Source of the DNA: Symbiodinium natans
Taxonomy: Eukaryota > Sar > Dinophyceae > Suessiales > Symbiodiniaceae
Direction of reading: 5' to 3'
NCBI GenBank assembly: GCA_905221605.1
Contig: CAJNDS010002429.1
Location: 197,809-261,808, forward strand
DNA length: 64,000 nucleotides
Shown here one piece after another: positions 10,990-22,892 of this stretch. The notes under the pieces were generated by a model. That model saw nothing but the letters and a program-made list of their open reading frames with translations, made no database searches and had not been told where the DNA came from. Every line of letters starts with the position of its first letter. The first letter of the stretch is position 1. The position numbers and the translations under genes were made by a program.

Positions 10990-11725
10990 GATTTAACTGA
11001 CTTGAGGGACTGTACTGACTGTACTGACTGTACTGACTGTACTGACTGTACTGACTGTACTGGGAGCGATAGTGACTTGACAGCGCACCACATTATCCAC
11101 ATGTCTCCGCTCTTTCGTCTGACCATATCTGACCCATCCATTCACGATTGCAAGCGCCTGCTCCAGTGCTTTGTCACACTCCTTGCAAGGTTTAACACCT
11201 CCAAGGCATGGACTGCCCTGACAGCGCTTTGGCTTCTGCTGTGACAGATGACTTATGTGATTTCTCCCTCGCAGCTCCTCCTTGACCTTGGCCTTCTCGT
11301 CTCCACAGGCTTCGAGCTCCTGCCCAACATCCACATCCGCATCCGCCGCATCCGCATCCACACTGTCCCAGCACATCTCAGGGTTTGAATTTTGAATCTG
11401 AACTGTCCTTGTCGAGCACAGCTGTGAGCTCCTCCTCTAGAGACTCCAAGGTGTCTATCCTGCAAGTCAAAGCCCAGCAAAGCGCTCAGCATTTGCATTC
11501 ACACGCTCTCTGCACAGATCTCTGTGTATCTCTGCGCATCTCTGCACAGGGGCGCGCTTCACGGTGGCCAGCTTCTGCACCACCCCGCGGATCTGTCTGC
11601 TAGCTCTGCTGACCTGTCCATTTTGCCCTGCTTCACGCAGTGGCCAGCACATTGTTTTAGCAGAGGCTGCGGTCGAGGCTGCGCTGAGACCGCACTGCAG
11701 TCCCGGAGCTACTTGAGTCACAGAG
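10990..11725 (-). CDS. Unassigned coiled-coil-rich exons
   Basis: Minus-strand segments with coding character and helical heptad-like composition: about 11480-11600 (VQRCAEIHRDLCRERVNANA), 11385-11450 (DTLESLEEELTAVLDKDSS) and 11260-11320 (QELEACGDEKAKVKEELRG). A TTTGACTTGCAG acceptor separates the first two. No catalytic motif is visible, and the family is unknown. A 9-nt tandem array (11011-11062) continues the third frame as Ser-Thr-Val repeats but is probably not coding. Confidence 0.4.
11011..11062. repeat. 9-nt tandem array, unit TGTACTGAC
   Basis: Six direct copies, nearly perfect. A 9-nt period keeps all reading frames open, which makes a long spurious frame on each strand. Confidence 0.95.
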
Positions 11726-11949
11726 GGTCCGCCTCCGCTTGGATCTTCGCCGCTGCCTCAGGACGACAGGTGTGACAGGTCTGTTCCGTCAAGGCAGGTT
11801 CTGTGATTATTGTGATTTCCTGTCTCTTCTATAATTAGACTCTTTCCAGGTTGTGCGAATCAGAGGAAAACCTTTAACAGGGGTCCATATCGTCGGGCAG
11901 ACGATGCTGCATTGGCTGCACATCCCAAAAACAACACATCATCGAAGCA

Positions 11950-12863
11950 TCAAGGTTGTGCCTCCTTCTTGACGCGGCGTTCTTCGTCGGACGCTCTCCT
12001 GCACATCAGGCTCAAGGTGAAAGGCTCTGCTGTGGGGAAAGAACTTCTGCAGCTGTGATTTTTGACAGTGAAACAAGCGATCGGATGCGCTGCAACCTGT
12101 ACCATGTACCCGCGCCTGTCCACGCTGATCGTGAAGTTGGTGTCAACAGGGCCGTCATATGGAACTTTCCAGCCGCCAAGCGGTGCGGTGCCCAGCATAC
12201 GGCCTTCTCTCACTCAGCGGTACTTGATCATCAGATCATATCACAGCTTGTATCATATGATCCTGGTCTCATCTGATCTCTGCTCTCAAGTCAGGCCCGA
12301 GCCCGGATTGTATGCCCAGACCTCCTCAGCACCCACTCGAGGGCCGAACCTGGTGAGGCTGATGCAATGCGAAGAAAGCAACTTAGCATCCGAAAAGCAA
12401 CGAGCAGCCTTAGGGTCTCTGAGGGCGGCCTTGGGGCCTCTGAGACTCTGAGTTGCAAACCACCAACCGCAGAAGGTGGGATTTTGTTTGTCGTCCCAGA
12501 AATAAATGTGGACGTCCACGCCGTCTTTGGTCTGAGCGATGCGGGCACTTGAGCTGCCGAAATCGTTCTTTAAGCAAGGGACGCAAACAGGCTAAACGTC
12601 GTCTTTCAATGCTTTTCGGACTTGAGCCTTCTCTGTCTTCTTGTAGACGGGCTTGCCTGAGCAGGAAACGAGCCTTGCCTTCTGTCACGCAACATCACAA
12701 TCGGCGCCAGTCTTTTGGATGTTCTGTGCTTTTCAGTGTTCGCTTGCTGAGGTTGCAAACCGTGGTTCTCTCCAGTTCGCACGTAGTTGCCGTTTACGAT
12801 GATGCCGACAACTGCGTGACTGCAGCCACTTACCTCAGATAGGGGCAGAGTCGGAGCAGCCAT
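11950..12863 (-). CDS. GWWFGP/VWAYNP-domain protein, copy 1
   Basis: At least five exons encode a domain I recognise as recurrent in dinoflagellate proteomes, function unknown. Exon 1 (from ATG 12863) has SGCSHAVVGIIVNGNYV and GENHG. Exon 2 (12656-12598) has KPVYKK. Exon 3 (12531-12461) has VHIYFWDDKQNPTFCGWW. Exon 4 (from 12349) has FGPRVGAEEVWAYNPG. Exon 5 (about 12190 down) has GGWKVPYDGPVD. Introns 12760-12657 (104 nt), 12597-12532 (66 nt) and 12460-12350 (111 nt) all have GT donors; two share the start GTTTGCAAC. Joining the last restores GWWFGPRVG. The exon 4/5 joint and C-terminus are unresolved. A second copy lies at about 28.1-28.8 kb. The Trp/Gly-rich beta-type sequence suggests a binding module, but this is a guess. 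Confidence 0.7.
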
Positions 12864-13865
12864 GGATTGAAGATCTACCTTTTCAGAAACTTTCAGAAAC
12901 TATGATGCGCAAACCTCATTCGGACAACAACCTCAACCTGAAGCTACGACGTGATATTCTGTACTTTCGAAGCAGAAACGGGCTGGGATTGCTTTTCCAC
13001 CCGCCTAACTGACATGTCCCCCGCCAACTGAAGCGAGGCAACTCGGAGAAATTGGCGGGCGGACCACACAGGACGGTCGCTGCAAGAATAGGGGTGGGGG
13101 GGGACGCCCCACAATCACGGCCCTTAGATCCTAGGTGTCTGAAGCACCTGCACACTTGCACGCTTGGCATCTTTTTGCAGTTTGGAATACAGAGGGGTGG
13201 GTGGTGGGATTGGGGGATCCGGAACGCGTTCTGCAGAAAAAGGAGATGGCTGGAGGTTAGGACATCGGGCAGAGAAGCTAGACAAGCGATCTAGGACCTA
13301 GAACGAGTTCACGTGCACCTGCGAAGGATCTTTGGTTTGGGAGGGAGGGCCGGCAGGCTGGCGAAAATGGGCCAGGCTCAGGGAGAATCGGGGAACAGTC
13401 TTTCGATGAAGCTGCCGAGTCAGGATAGCCAAGGCCTTGCCTGACAGTTTTTGAGAAACGCCGACAAGCTGGGATCAAACTGGGATCAAGCTGGGACCAG
13501 GGTACCACGATGTGTGTGTCTCCACCCACTTCTTTCGGCGGTGGCGCCGCTGGAAGCCCGCGGCTTGGGGGCCTTGGCCAGGGGGCCAGGGCCAATCCGT
13601 CCAAATGTGCAACATTTTGCAATCGCAATTCGACCATAGTCGACCGCTCCTTTTCTCCAGAGTCTAACTCTGCCAGCACAGGGCAGCACAGGTGAAGGAA
13701 GCATCTCCTTGGATGCGCTGGGCTTCGGGGAACTCTTGGGCGAGAGTGCGCTGCAGAAAGGTTAAGGGTTTAGGCTAAGGCAGGTACTCCTGCGCTACGA
13801 AGAACTAAGCCACGAAGTTCTTCAAGCAAATTGGCAGGTCTTCCAGGTGACATGCCCAGGCTAGC
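12864..13865. other. Spacer without recognised gene
   Basis: Nothing convincing was found. Both strands are open over parts of 13280-13700 because the sequence is GC-rich, but the products have no family character. Probably intergenic or intronic sequence. Confidence 0.35.
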
Positions 13866-13869
13866 CCCA

Positions 13870-15560
13870 AGCCTTAACGGCTACCCGGTACGCGTATGTT
13901 ACCCAGGCTCCATAGGAGCTCCTGCACCGCAGTGTCGTCGGCCTGGGCCCGCAAAACCACCAGGCTCTTGGCCAGGCACCTCGCGGTTGCATAAACACGG
14001 TCCATGACAAAATCTGGCGATGGGTCCAGCAAATTGCGTCCAAAGCGGCGCCATCTCCTCCTGCGTTGGCCACTCGATAGCGCGAACGATTCGTGACACC
14101 TTCACAGTACTTGTTCACACTTCTGCAAAATTCCTGCCGAAACAGCTGAACTCATTGAGAGCTCTCTACCGAATGCGAGAAAAGCATGGAGAGCTGTGCG
14201 GGTGCATGTGCGCATCCGCGTGCCTTGTCGCCGAACTCCTGATCGCTTGCATCAGGCCGAAGTCCACCTGCAAGCACCCGGCGGAGCCCGACGCACCCTT
14301 TTTATACACTTTTGTTATCAAGAGGACACGGTCCACAAAGACCGTATTTGCTACCCTTATTTACTGTTGTCGTGCACGCGGCGAGAAGATACTGCACAAC
14401 ATGCAAAACCCCTGCTTTACCGCTGAGCGCAAATATGCCGTGCCCCTTCGGGGGAAAAAAAAAAAAAAAAGCGCCCCGCCCCGCCGCCCCCGGCTACGCT
14501 GATACAGAAAAGACGCTGACAGGCCGTATTTTCTGTTTCCCTCCCCTCTGCGATGCTCAACGTACTCAACAGAATGCCTCCTGCCACGAGGCGCTCATGC
14601 TCCGGCGTCTCCTTGGTAGAGCTGCGGTTCAAGACACCAGCAATGAAAGATGCTTGTTGGCTGAGTCTCTGCAGATTGTGCGCGCCGCCGGACGCGGGAA
14701 ACCAATTCATCCAGGTCATCACACCTTTAGCACAAGCCAGAGCATTGACCGCAGGAACACCCTCGGATTGCACTGATCACTTGCTGGACAGGCATTTCGG
14801 CACTTATGTGGGGCACAGGTGCGGCAGGAGGGCAGACGAACATGTACAGAACTCGAAGCTTGCCTGATTTCCAACGAGATCAACCTTGAAGGCGCATAAG
14901 CTTCACAGTAAGCCTTTCCTTGGAAGAAAAGCAGGCCCGCTCCCAGTTGTGCCATGCTCATCTGCATGTAGTCTGAATTCCTGCTTGACTGCAGAAGTTT
15001 GCGCAGGGGCTTCAATCATGTTCGGCCCAGTGACGTGCAGACTGCGCGCCGTTTGTCGAGTCGATGAGGATTGAGGTCGCCAGCTGCTCCTTGCTCGGCC
15101 CGAGACCAACACCGAACTTGAACTGCAGAATGGCTATGTCCACCTGCGCTAAACGCGACATTAGTCCGTCCGCCTGCTTGCCGCGAGCAGATTGCAACGA
15201 GTCCAAGAGTCGCTGGTGGGTCCTGCCGATTCACGTATAGGCTAGACACACATAATCGACCCTGTCTAGACTTCAAACAGCGTTAGCATGCATGCAGACT
15301 TGACCACGGTCCTCCTCTTTGCCTCTGCAAAGCCGACATCAGAGCGGCGGAGGCGCTCCTGAATTCACAGGCGTGAGCGGCGCTCAATCCTGCACATCCT
15401 CATCTGGTTTTGCATGGTTTTGAATGCCCGGATGACCTTTGACGTGCCATGACGTGCCTCGAAAAAGGCCAGGTCGCGCTCGAAGACTGTGCATGCGGCA
15501 CTTGCGGCTAGCTGCCTAAGGGACCAAAATAGCCGCGGTACACTCACACTGACTGACACT
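13870..15560 (-). CDS. Unassigned multi-exon gene
   Basis: A run of coding-like minus-strand segments in different frames suggests one gene. In 5' to 3' order: 15440-15520 (CTVFERDLAFFEARHG), 15080-15205 (MSRLAQVDIAILQFKFGVG), 14885-15000 (MSMAQLGAGLLFFQGKAYC), 14545-14760 (GVMTWMNWFPASGGAHNL, then FIAGVLNRSSTKETPEHERL), 14045-14100 (AIEWPTQEEMAPLWTQFAG) and 13885-14015 (DRVYATARCLAKSLVVLRAQ, then VQELLWSLGN). The segments are helix-rich and mildly reminiscent of armadillo-type repeats, but I do not recognise a family. Joints were not resolved. A 16-nt homopolymer lies in what would be an intron. Confidence 0.4.
14455..14470 (+). repeat. Poly(A) homopolymer, A16
   Basis: Sixteen consecutive A on the plus strand, read as T16 on the transcribed minus strand, flanked by GC-rich sequence. 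It is most simply intronic. Confidence 0.95.
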
Positions 15561-16169
15561 CTACACTGAACCTCTCAACATTTGTCACAACCCTGGCCTC
15601 GCTATCCAGGACTTTCCCACTCCTGGCGGGCCGATGGGCAAGATCATGGTCGGGGGGCGCCGGACCAAGAGGAAGTACCTGAACCACAAACTGCCCCGGA
15701 AACCAATCTCTGTTGGGCACCTGCCCTTTTCACAAATCACCAGGTCACGCCGACAAGAATTCTGTGCCGGCTAGGAGGTCGAAGGATCGAAACTTATGGA
15801 TCTCCTGAGCTGCAGAACCCTCTGCATGCATTAGCCGGCTCTCGTGCACACGCGGGCCCCCATCCCAGCTAAACCAGAAAGGCCGGAAGTCGAATGCTCC
15901 AGGTCCAGAGCAAAGTTCCGTCCATTCGGCTGGGAGCGGCAGATGACTGCCTGGGGTTCTAGTTCATCGAGGCGAATGCCTGCTCGCTCTAACCGTCGTT
16001 CTTGCCGGACATGTCCCTTCTGCAAGATCCAGACCCCAGTTAACAGGACCAGCAACAGATGAGTTGTGACCCAAGCGGCAGGAGTTGTAAGCCACTGCGT
16101 AGACGTCACGCCGCCCTTGGAACCGTGCAAATCACAAATCGGATCCATGATCCATGCCTGCTCCATGTC

Positions 16170-16836
16170 CTAAGCTGCTTGCGAGAAGCTTTTCAAGGCT
16201 GGGATGACACCCTCGGCCAGGCCGTGCCGGCTGTTTGTCACGTGGACAAGAAGTGGGCCTTGCAAAGGAGCACAACGCACAACACAGTCGACCCGAAAGC
16301 CGGGCATGCATCCAAGGGCATGCAAGGGCCTTCTCCTTCTGGGATTTTGGCGAGGACGCCGCCGAAGTCGTATTTCTCGCAGCGCCCGAGAATCCACCCA
16401 GGAGCTGAGTTCATCGCCACGCTTGCTTCTGCATCAGCCAGAGTGACTGGGCAATGCGTGTGTGCGTAGACGCGCTGGAAACCTCGGCCAACCAGAACAG
16501 CCCACATGAATGCTCAAGACACCCAGGCAACCCAGGTGGCTTGCCCGACTCGCGACTCCCGACTGCGCGCTGAAGCCTGAGGCAGCGACCGAAGCGGTGC
16601 TGCAGCGCCAAACCAATGAAGCCGCTGTTCCGCCCAAACATACACAAAGTCTTCACCTGCCCAGATTGGACGAGCTCGTCCACCCAGCCGCAGAGGACTC
16701 CGATCATGGCCTCTTCTGCTGCAGAGTTCACCTCTGAGAAGGAGTCTGGGGACAGTCGATACGGGATAAAACCACCAGGGAGGCCCAGCGGCGCATCCTC
16801 AACTACCTGGAAGAGACAGAGCCGTGAGATGTGCAC
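16170..16836 (-). CDS. TrmA/RumA-like RNA (uracil-5)-methyltransferase, divergent
   Basis: Minus-strand exons resemble the SAM-dependent m5U methyltransferase family. About 16650-16810 has GGFIPYRLSPDSFSEVN, matching the family's RxSPxSFFQVN. About 16560-16640 has CMFGRNSGFIGLALQHRFG, in the position of the SAM-binding DLYCGxGTIGL. About 16360-16450 has TLADAEASVAMNSA. About 16180-16240 has VTNSRHGLAEGVIPALKSF, aligning with the VDPPRxGL region. The family's Asp and DPP signature residues are replaced, so the enzyme may be altered or inactive. Neither the final VSCNP block nor the N-terminal TRAM region was found. Exon joints are not resolved. Confidence 0.5.
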
Positions 16837-16899
16837 GATCTAAATTTAATCAAAAAGCGGCAAGCTGGCAGGTCACGTGCAGACTAGGCACAAAGGGAT

Positions 16900-18100
16900 C
16901 CCCGCAGAGCGCCTTGTCTGCCGTTTGTCGTACATGCAGTGTGCAGTGGTTCGTTCCATCGGCCATGTGCGCGTGTTGGTGCGCATGCGTCTGTTCTCCA
17001 CACACGCCTGAAACATAGGATATCGGGGATGCCAAGGGCTCTTTGGCGGCTTCTCATCCGAACACGCCGGTGCAACCTGGCATGCGAACCCGGCAGTTCA
17101 TCCCATTGCAGCATCCAAGCCACGGCAGCGTACTGTTGTGTCCTTCCTGTGCCTGGTAGGTCAGTGACTGGAGTGCCGGCACATGGAGCCGCAGATCTGC
17201 AGCAAAGCTGGCACCACGCCCATCCCTGAGCCAGGCATCCACAGCCGCCTCGCCGCGGAGGACAAGCCTGGGCAACCAATGGGGTCATGTGAAACAGAAG
17301 CACAGCATAGCGGGCGTAGCCTCATGGCAGAACTGACAGCACATAACAGCGTAAGAAAAACACAACGAAGTACCACGGAGCACCGATCCACGTGCAGCTT
17401 TTGACGAGTCGCTTGATGCCAAGGTGGCCCCTGCGCGTTAGCTTTAAGGCCGCCTCCACGTAGAAGGAGAGGTCGTCTGGGCTCTTCTCCGCAAGCTCCT
17501 TCCGGGCAAGTTCGGATTCCATGTCTGGGCTCTCTCCGTGCTTGGAACCTGGGATGTCATGCAGTGACATGCAATGCATAGAACGCAAGGCTCTCCTGCA
17601 GCTTGAGTGCCGCGACATTGAGCTCTTCAGCACAGCTCTCCTGCAGATGCGAGCGCCCCTCCGAAAAAAGCCTGGAGCTTCAAGCCCTGGGTTGACAGCG
17701 TTTTGGGTCCTGAGGTCCTGCTCGCCCACGAACTGCTTTCCCAAGGAGAACGATGCTTTGTTTCGATATCCGGAGGTACGTGTGGCCGTATGCAACTCTG
17801 GTCGTCCATCATGCAGCTCGTGCATCAACCGTACATAGAGCCTCGAACCGGATAGACGGGCTCTTCCAGCGAGTTTGGTGTTGCCAGGGGACAAAACCAC
17901 GACAAAGATCAAACGAATCGACTGCCGTAAAGGCTCGGAGATACTCCAGCTGCCCCACCGTCTTCGTCTTGCCTTGATGCTGTTAAGGTCACGAACTCCG
18001 AAACGTACAAACTCGAATCAATATCAAGAGCTGAAAAGAGACGCTCCGCACTTAGGGTTCCATCTTCCAAGTTGCCCACGGTGAGGGCGGCCGGACTCAC
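16900..18100 (-). CDS. Unassigned coding segments
   Basis: Minus-strand stretches with coding character but no family: 17960-18095 (ALTVGNLEDGTLSAERLFSA), 17405-17530 (MESELARKELAEKSPDDLSF, then LTRRGHLGIKRLVKS) and 17060-17270 (PRLVLRGEAAVDAWLRDGRG, later Cys-rich). They may belong to one gene or to the 5' part of the methyltransferase downstream. Joints are unknown. Confidence 0.3.
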
Positions 18101-18379
18101 CGTAGCTTGAGCTGCTCATTGGTCGTGCGTAGAAGAATCTTGTCATGAGTCAGAATTTCAGAATGGCTGAACATGACATGCTACAGGACCAAACCTGCAG
18201 CCTGCATGGTCTGGGCCTAGGAAAGATGGATTCGGGCCTGGCATCGCCGAAAAGTAGACCACGGGCCTCGTGTGGCCCAGCACGACGCAGGTCACAGACG
18301 ATGGGCAGCCGCTGCGGGATGTAGCGCTCGCTGCAGATTGCCTTGGGGATTTGAGCATCAGAACAGAGGATGAGCGTAG

Positions 18380-21300
18380 CCTCAGTAATATGCTACCATG
18401 AGAGAGCGAAAGCCACGTTTTCCGATTTCCGGTATACACAGCATGAGGCGCAGAATTGACGAAGTAGGTGGAGGCATTGGCACGCACGCCATAGCCCTCA
18501 TGAATATGGCCGAAGGCATGCAGAACTGGCTTCTGCTGCAGAACTGCCTGATAGAGGTCTCGGCCAAGGGCTACAAATTTAGTTCCAGTGGACACACTGA
18601 CTCTCGGTCCAAAATCTCAGTCGGGCCTTCAGAAGCGCTTTGCTGCCAGCAAAGGCCGCCCGGCCATCTTGCCTGAGAATGGCACCCGAAGACTGGTGGG
18701 GAGATGTGCCGTTACATGCCCGCGGCATGCCGCCATTGACCACGCATTGCAACCCTGTCACTCGTGCTCACTGCTCAGGTCACAGATGCCATAAGCCTCA
18801 GCTACAGATGAGCCGAGGCCAGGGGCTCGGCAGGGCCCCCTTGTGCTGGCAAGTAGCTGGCCCATGCGTCACCAGAATGTCGATCCCCGCCATTGTGCCC
18901 TTGCAGCGACTTCCTCTGACGGATTCTACGGCCATAGGCATGGAACGGGCAAGTAACTCGTAGCACGCTCGAATCTCTCCTGATGTCGGCCATCCAGCGC
19001 CAGCATCTACCGCCGCCTCGGCTTCAGCCTGTTCTGGAGTAAGGCTGCTTGTGGACCCAGCCACCCAACAGGTCCCACCTCCTGCTCAAAGCTGCGCCCA
19101 AACGCCGCCATTGAGTGATCTGAGAAGAATGGGCCTCAAGAAGAATAGAAAACTTGAACAGCGGGCGCCTGCTTTCCGAAAAAGCACCCCAAAAAAAGCG
19201 CTTCTTCTGACTGCACAACTTCGAGCTCCAGGCGAGTTCGTGCGAAATCTTACTACAAGTTCATAGGTTGTTCAAGGCTCTTAACTCATGAAGCATCATG
19301 AAGCTAGCTGACGAGCATAATTTTAGGGTCTGTAAACCTGCTTCGTAAGCGAGTTCCTTCCGAAAGGACCCTGCTATTTGTGAGTTCGATCTTGCAGCAG
19401 CAAAGCAGGATGCCCTTCTGCCTTTTTTGCAAGATCGTTAGCCAAGTCATTTGCTTACGCCACGCCCGCTGGAATATTCAACCCCCGCAAAACTGGAAAG
19501 CTCCCTTTACCCCTTGCGAGGCCCAACCCTAAACTCAACTTACTTACACGAAGAGAAAGAGGAGGAGCAGCGGAGAAGAACCCACCGCCCCCTCGTCTAG
19601 GCGATTATTTGTCAATGACAGCTGGTACGGAATCTCTCAAGTTCCATCACCGTGAATCATCCCATTCACTCCCTTCACTCCGTTCACCTCTACTTCTTTG
19701 AAACCCCTCACTGTTTTGGACGAGCCTTGACTCGGACTGCCGAAGATTCGAATTGGAGCAAACTCCTTGCCACCGATCCTCGAATCAAATCAAGAGTTTG
19801 CAGACTTGTTTCTGCGCTTTCCTGCTGCTGAGAAACTGCAGCTCTATGACCTCATCTTCCAAGTAGTGTAATCCTGGCTCTTGCATATTCCATGACAAGC
19901 CGGATCAGGGTCTGGATAACTTATAAGAACCAAGGCTGGACTATGCTGCTCTTGTTCAAGGGTACTGAATGCACTTCAAGCTGATCGTGTGAGTTCCTAG
20001 GGCTGAAATTCAGATTCGGTCCTGAACGCCCGGCTATGATTTCCTTGATCTGGGTGGGGTTGATGGGCTCCAACGAGTCCTTGTGGTATGTGTGACCCTT
20101 GGTCTTGTAGTAGCCGTCATCGAAAGTGATTTCGTGATTTCCTGCCACTACAATCTTGGCGCTGTATGGCAATGAGTCGAGCCACAAAGCAAAGTCTTCG
20201 ACCTCCTCACGCAACCCGCTCTTGGTGAAATCTCCGCAAACCAGGAGAAGGTCTCCGGGAGGCATCGACAGCTGCCGGTGCCGGCAGTGGGTGTCGGCCA
20301 CCATGACGACACGCAGGCTCCCTGGCAGCGGATCAGAGGTCTCCGTCAGGGGTGCCAAGCCGAGGAGACCCTCCCAGGTCCCTGCGGTATTTGCGGTCCC
20401 TGCGGTCAGTGCGGTCCCCACCTGCGCAGCACAGTGGGTGACGTCGAGCATACCGGCCTTCAGAGCGTCGGCAGCCCCGACAATCAGGACGTTCTTGTTG
20501 GTGACGCTCCGCGGAATGCAGCGCAAGTGTGCCCAGCCGCCGCGCTGCCGCACCCAGCAGCACCTGTCAGAGTTCAGCAAGCGCATTGCCTGAGCCGACT
20601 CCTTCTCGATTGGGGCATCGGCTAGTTTGCAAAGTTCAAAGAAGTCATCTCGTCCACGAATCAAGGCACCGCTTGCTCGCGGGTAGCTCAACTCAAAATC
20701 ATCACAGCGCTTCGGAATCTTCCCAAAGCAGCAGGTCAAGAGAACAAACTCTGCCCCCGAGGTGTAGCAGTGCTGAAGCACGGCATCCACAAGAGGCCCG
20801 CAAGCGTGAAGTCCTACAGCCAGTTCAAACGGTTCCAGATAGCTGCGGAGGTCTTGACATACAAACGTCACACGTGCTGCTTGCTGGCAGCATGAAGCCA
20901 ACGCTGCACTGCGCTTGCGGCCCTGCTCACAGTAGGCGCCCTCCAGCTCCAAAACGACGATTTCTGGAACGGGGATGGAGCTGATGGAGCTGGTGCCCAG
21001 CAGCCAAGCCAAGGCCAAGGCAAAGTCACCGCGCCCGCCGCCGAAGTCCACGATGCGGCGAACAGGCAGGTTCCGCCTCTGTGCCTCGCCAAGGCGCTCC
21101 AGCACGGCCTTCGACAAGTACTCGATCTGGCGGCGCTTCTCACGGAGCCTCTAGCCATTCCAACAGACGGAACAAATTTCAAATTACGACAAGCATCCAA
21201 ACAAACAAACATTTTGACAAACAAAGGCGGAGGCGAAAGTTCCAAGCTGGTGCTGGCATGCTACCGCGAGGCCTAACCCTTCATCAGTTTGGATGAAGGC

Positions 21301-21600
21301 CTTCTTTGACTTTGGGGGATTGTGCAAGCTTACTGCGGCTTGGCAGCTTCCGGAGCTCCCGGCCCAGCAGCGGTGCCTGGCGAAGGGCGAAGTAGCGCCG
21401 TGCCGGCAGGCAGTTGAGCTCTGGCACCACCGCTCGTGGGGCGCGGAGCCAGTCGACCTCCAAGGGCTCCACCTCCAAAACCGGCAGCGCCAAGAGGGCA
21501 TACTTTTGGAGCAGCACCTCACACAGACCCCAGCTCTCAAGGCATCAGACGAAGGCACTGAATGAATGGCACCTGTTCTCTGGACTTCTTCTGCATCTGT
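18380..21600 (-). CDS. Fusion: class I methyltransferase + MPPED-type metallophosphoesterase
   Basis: One large exon (about 21150-19925) encodes both domains without interruption. The N-terminal part is a Rossmann methyltransferase: VRRIVDFGGGRGDFALALAW (SAM loop), then LGTS and VVLELEG (acidic residue of strand 2), VCQDLRSYL and GLHACG, as in METTL25/GSTCD-type enzymes. After a linker come MPPED1/2 motifs: VVMVADTHCRHRQLSMPPGD, LLVCGDFTKSG and IVVAGNHEITFD. Downstream exons supply IRIFGSPSQGS (about 19750), GIDILVTHGPA (about 18880) and HAFGHIHEGYGV (about 18480), so all metal-binding motifs D-H, GD, GNH, THG and GHxH are present. An exon at about 21300-21530 (EVLLQKYALLALPVLEVEPL) is probably the 5' end. 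MPPED proteins are 3',5'-cyclic-nucleotide-type phosphodiesterases; the methyl acceptor is unknown. Most joints after 19925 are unresolved. Confidence 0.8.
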
Positions 21601-21689
21601 CGTCCCTGCCGCTTCTCCTCGCGGAAGCCTTGCCGAACCTGGCTGCAGCTTTCCCTGAAAGAGACGAGCGCCCAAAGCTAACACCTTGA

Positions 21690-22205
21690 ATAAAACCAGG
21701 ACACCCCCTACTGCTCCATGCTCTGGAAAGCCTTGTTCGTGAAGCGCTTTGCGGCTCTTTGCATTTCCTCCTTGTCCTCAAACGCGCAGATGCATTCCCA
21801 AAGGCCTCGGTATACAGGCCTTCTGCTTGGGGAAAATTGAGGAAGCGTAAGAGTTTTGCAAGTGCAGGGCTGTTGATAGCCCGCACTAGCTCGCGCCACT
21901 CAGACAAGCGCCCTCCGGCAGCCGGGCGCCCATGTCTTCCGCCGCCAACCTTCGATCGGCTCAGATCGTCGATGCTAGATCTCCGGGAAAAGAGAGTGTG
22001 GCATCCAAGGCTCCCGCTTTCCATCCCAGAAGCGGTCAATGAACTTGGCGATGGTGCCTGGGCAGGACCGGCTTTCTCAGTATCGATCAGGCCGTTTTTT
22101 CCATTCCTCAAGGTAACTTTGTTTGGTCGCAGAAATCCGGACTGACGAGCTTGAAGGATAGCCTGACGGGACCTCGCACCCCGGAGTTGCGTAGAAATGC
22201 GCATT
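21690..22205 (-). CDS. Possible 5' exons of the methyltransferase fusion or a separate small gene
   Basis: Coding-like minus-strand segments: 21850-21940 (SEWRELVRAINSPALAKLLR) and 21715-21790 in another frame (CAFEDKEEMQRAAKRFTNK). No family was recognised. They lie just upstream of the methyltransferase fusion on the same strand. Confidence 0.3.
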
Positions 22206-22892
22206 CACACCGGTGACTGTGAAGGAGCGCCTCCATCAGAAGCTGATAGGATCATGGCTTGCAGGCATTCATGCTTCCAGCTTATGCTAACCTTCTGCAT
22301 ACGCCTCTTGTTGCTAAGAGTTTTCTGGACCAGATGGCACCAGGAGTCACTTCCATTCTCTCTCTGCAGCATTTCTTGCTGATATTTTCTGAATGCTTCC
22401 AACATGTCGCCAACTACTCAGCTCTTTGATGACACGGCAGCAAGTTGTGAAGAGGCAAGCGGCGAGTCCCTGCTGAGCGGCTTGCCTTTGAACCTGCCTC
22501 CATATGAGCAACCCAGATTCTGCTGGGAGCTCGGCCCGGAAGGTGTCTGACCGTTTCGCTGCACTGAGTTGACTGCATTGACAACCAAGGAGGGGTCGAC
22601 CTCAGCGCTAGGAGCCCGCTAGGGGGGCCGCTAGGACCGCTGGGTGGGAATGCTGGAAGGCTGAATCGATGCTGAAATTCCGGGAGCCATGCCTGGCCCT
22701 CGAAAGGCACTTTCCAGCCGTTCCTTCTAAAGGGATACCGCGTCTACATGCCTTGCGTTGGGACTATGCTGCACGGAGCTTTTCCACCGGCAACGGCACA
22801 CGAGCTGGTGCTACAAACTCTTATCTTGGGCTGCAGGCTAGCAAAGCTAGCAAAGCTAGCAAAGTCTATGTACAGAATTCTTCAGCTCCAAG
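22206..22892. other. Spacer; 9-nt tandem array
   Basis: No gene was recognised. It contains a 9-nt array with unit GCTAGCAAA at about 22836-22864, just over three copies. Confidence 0.45.
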
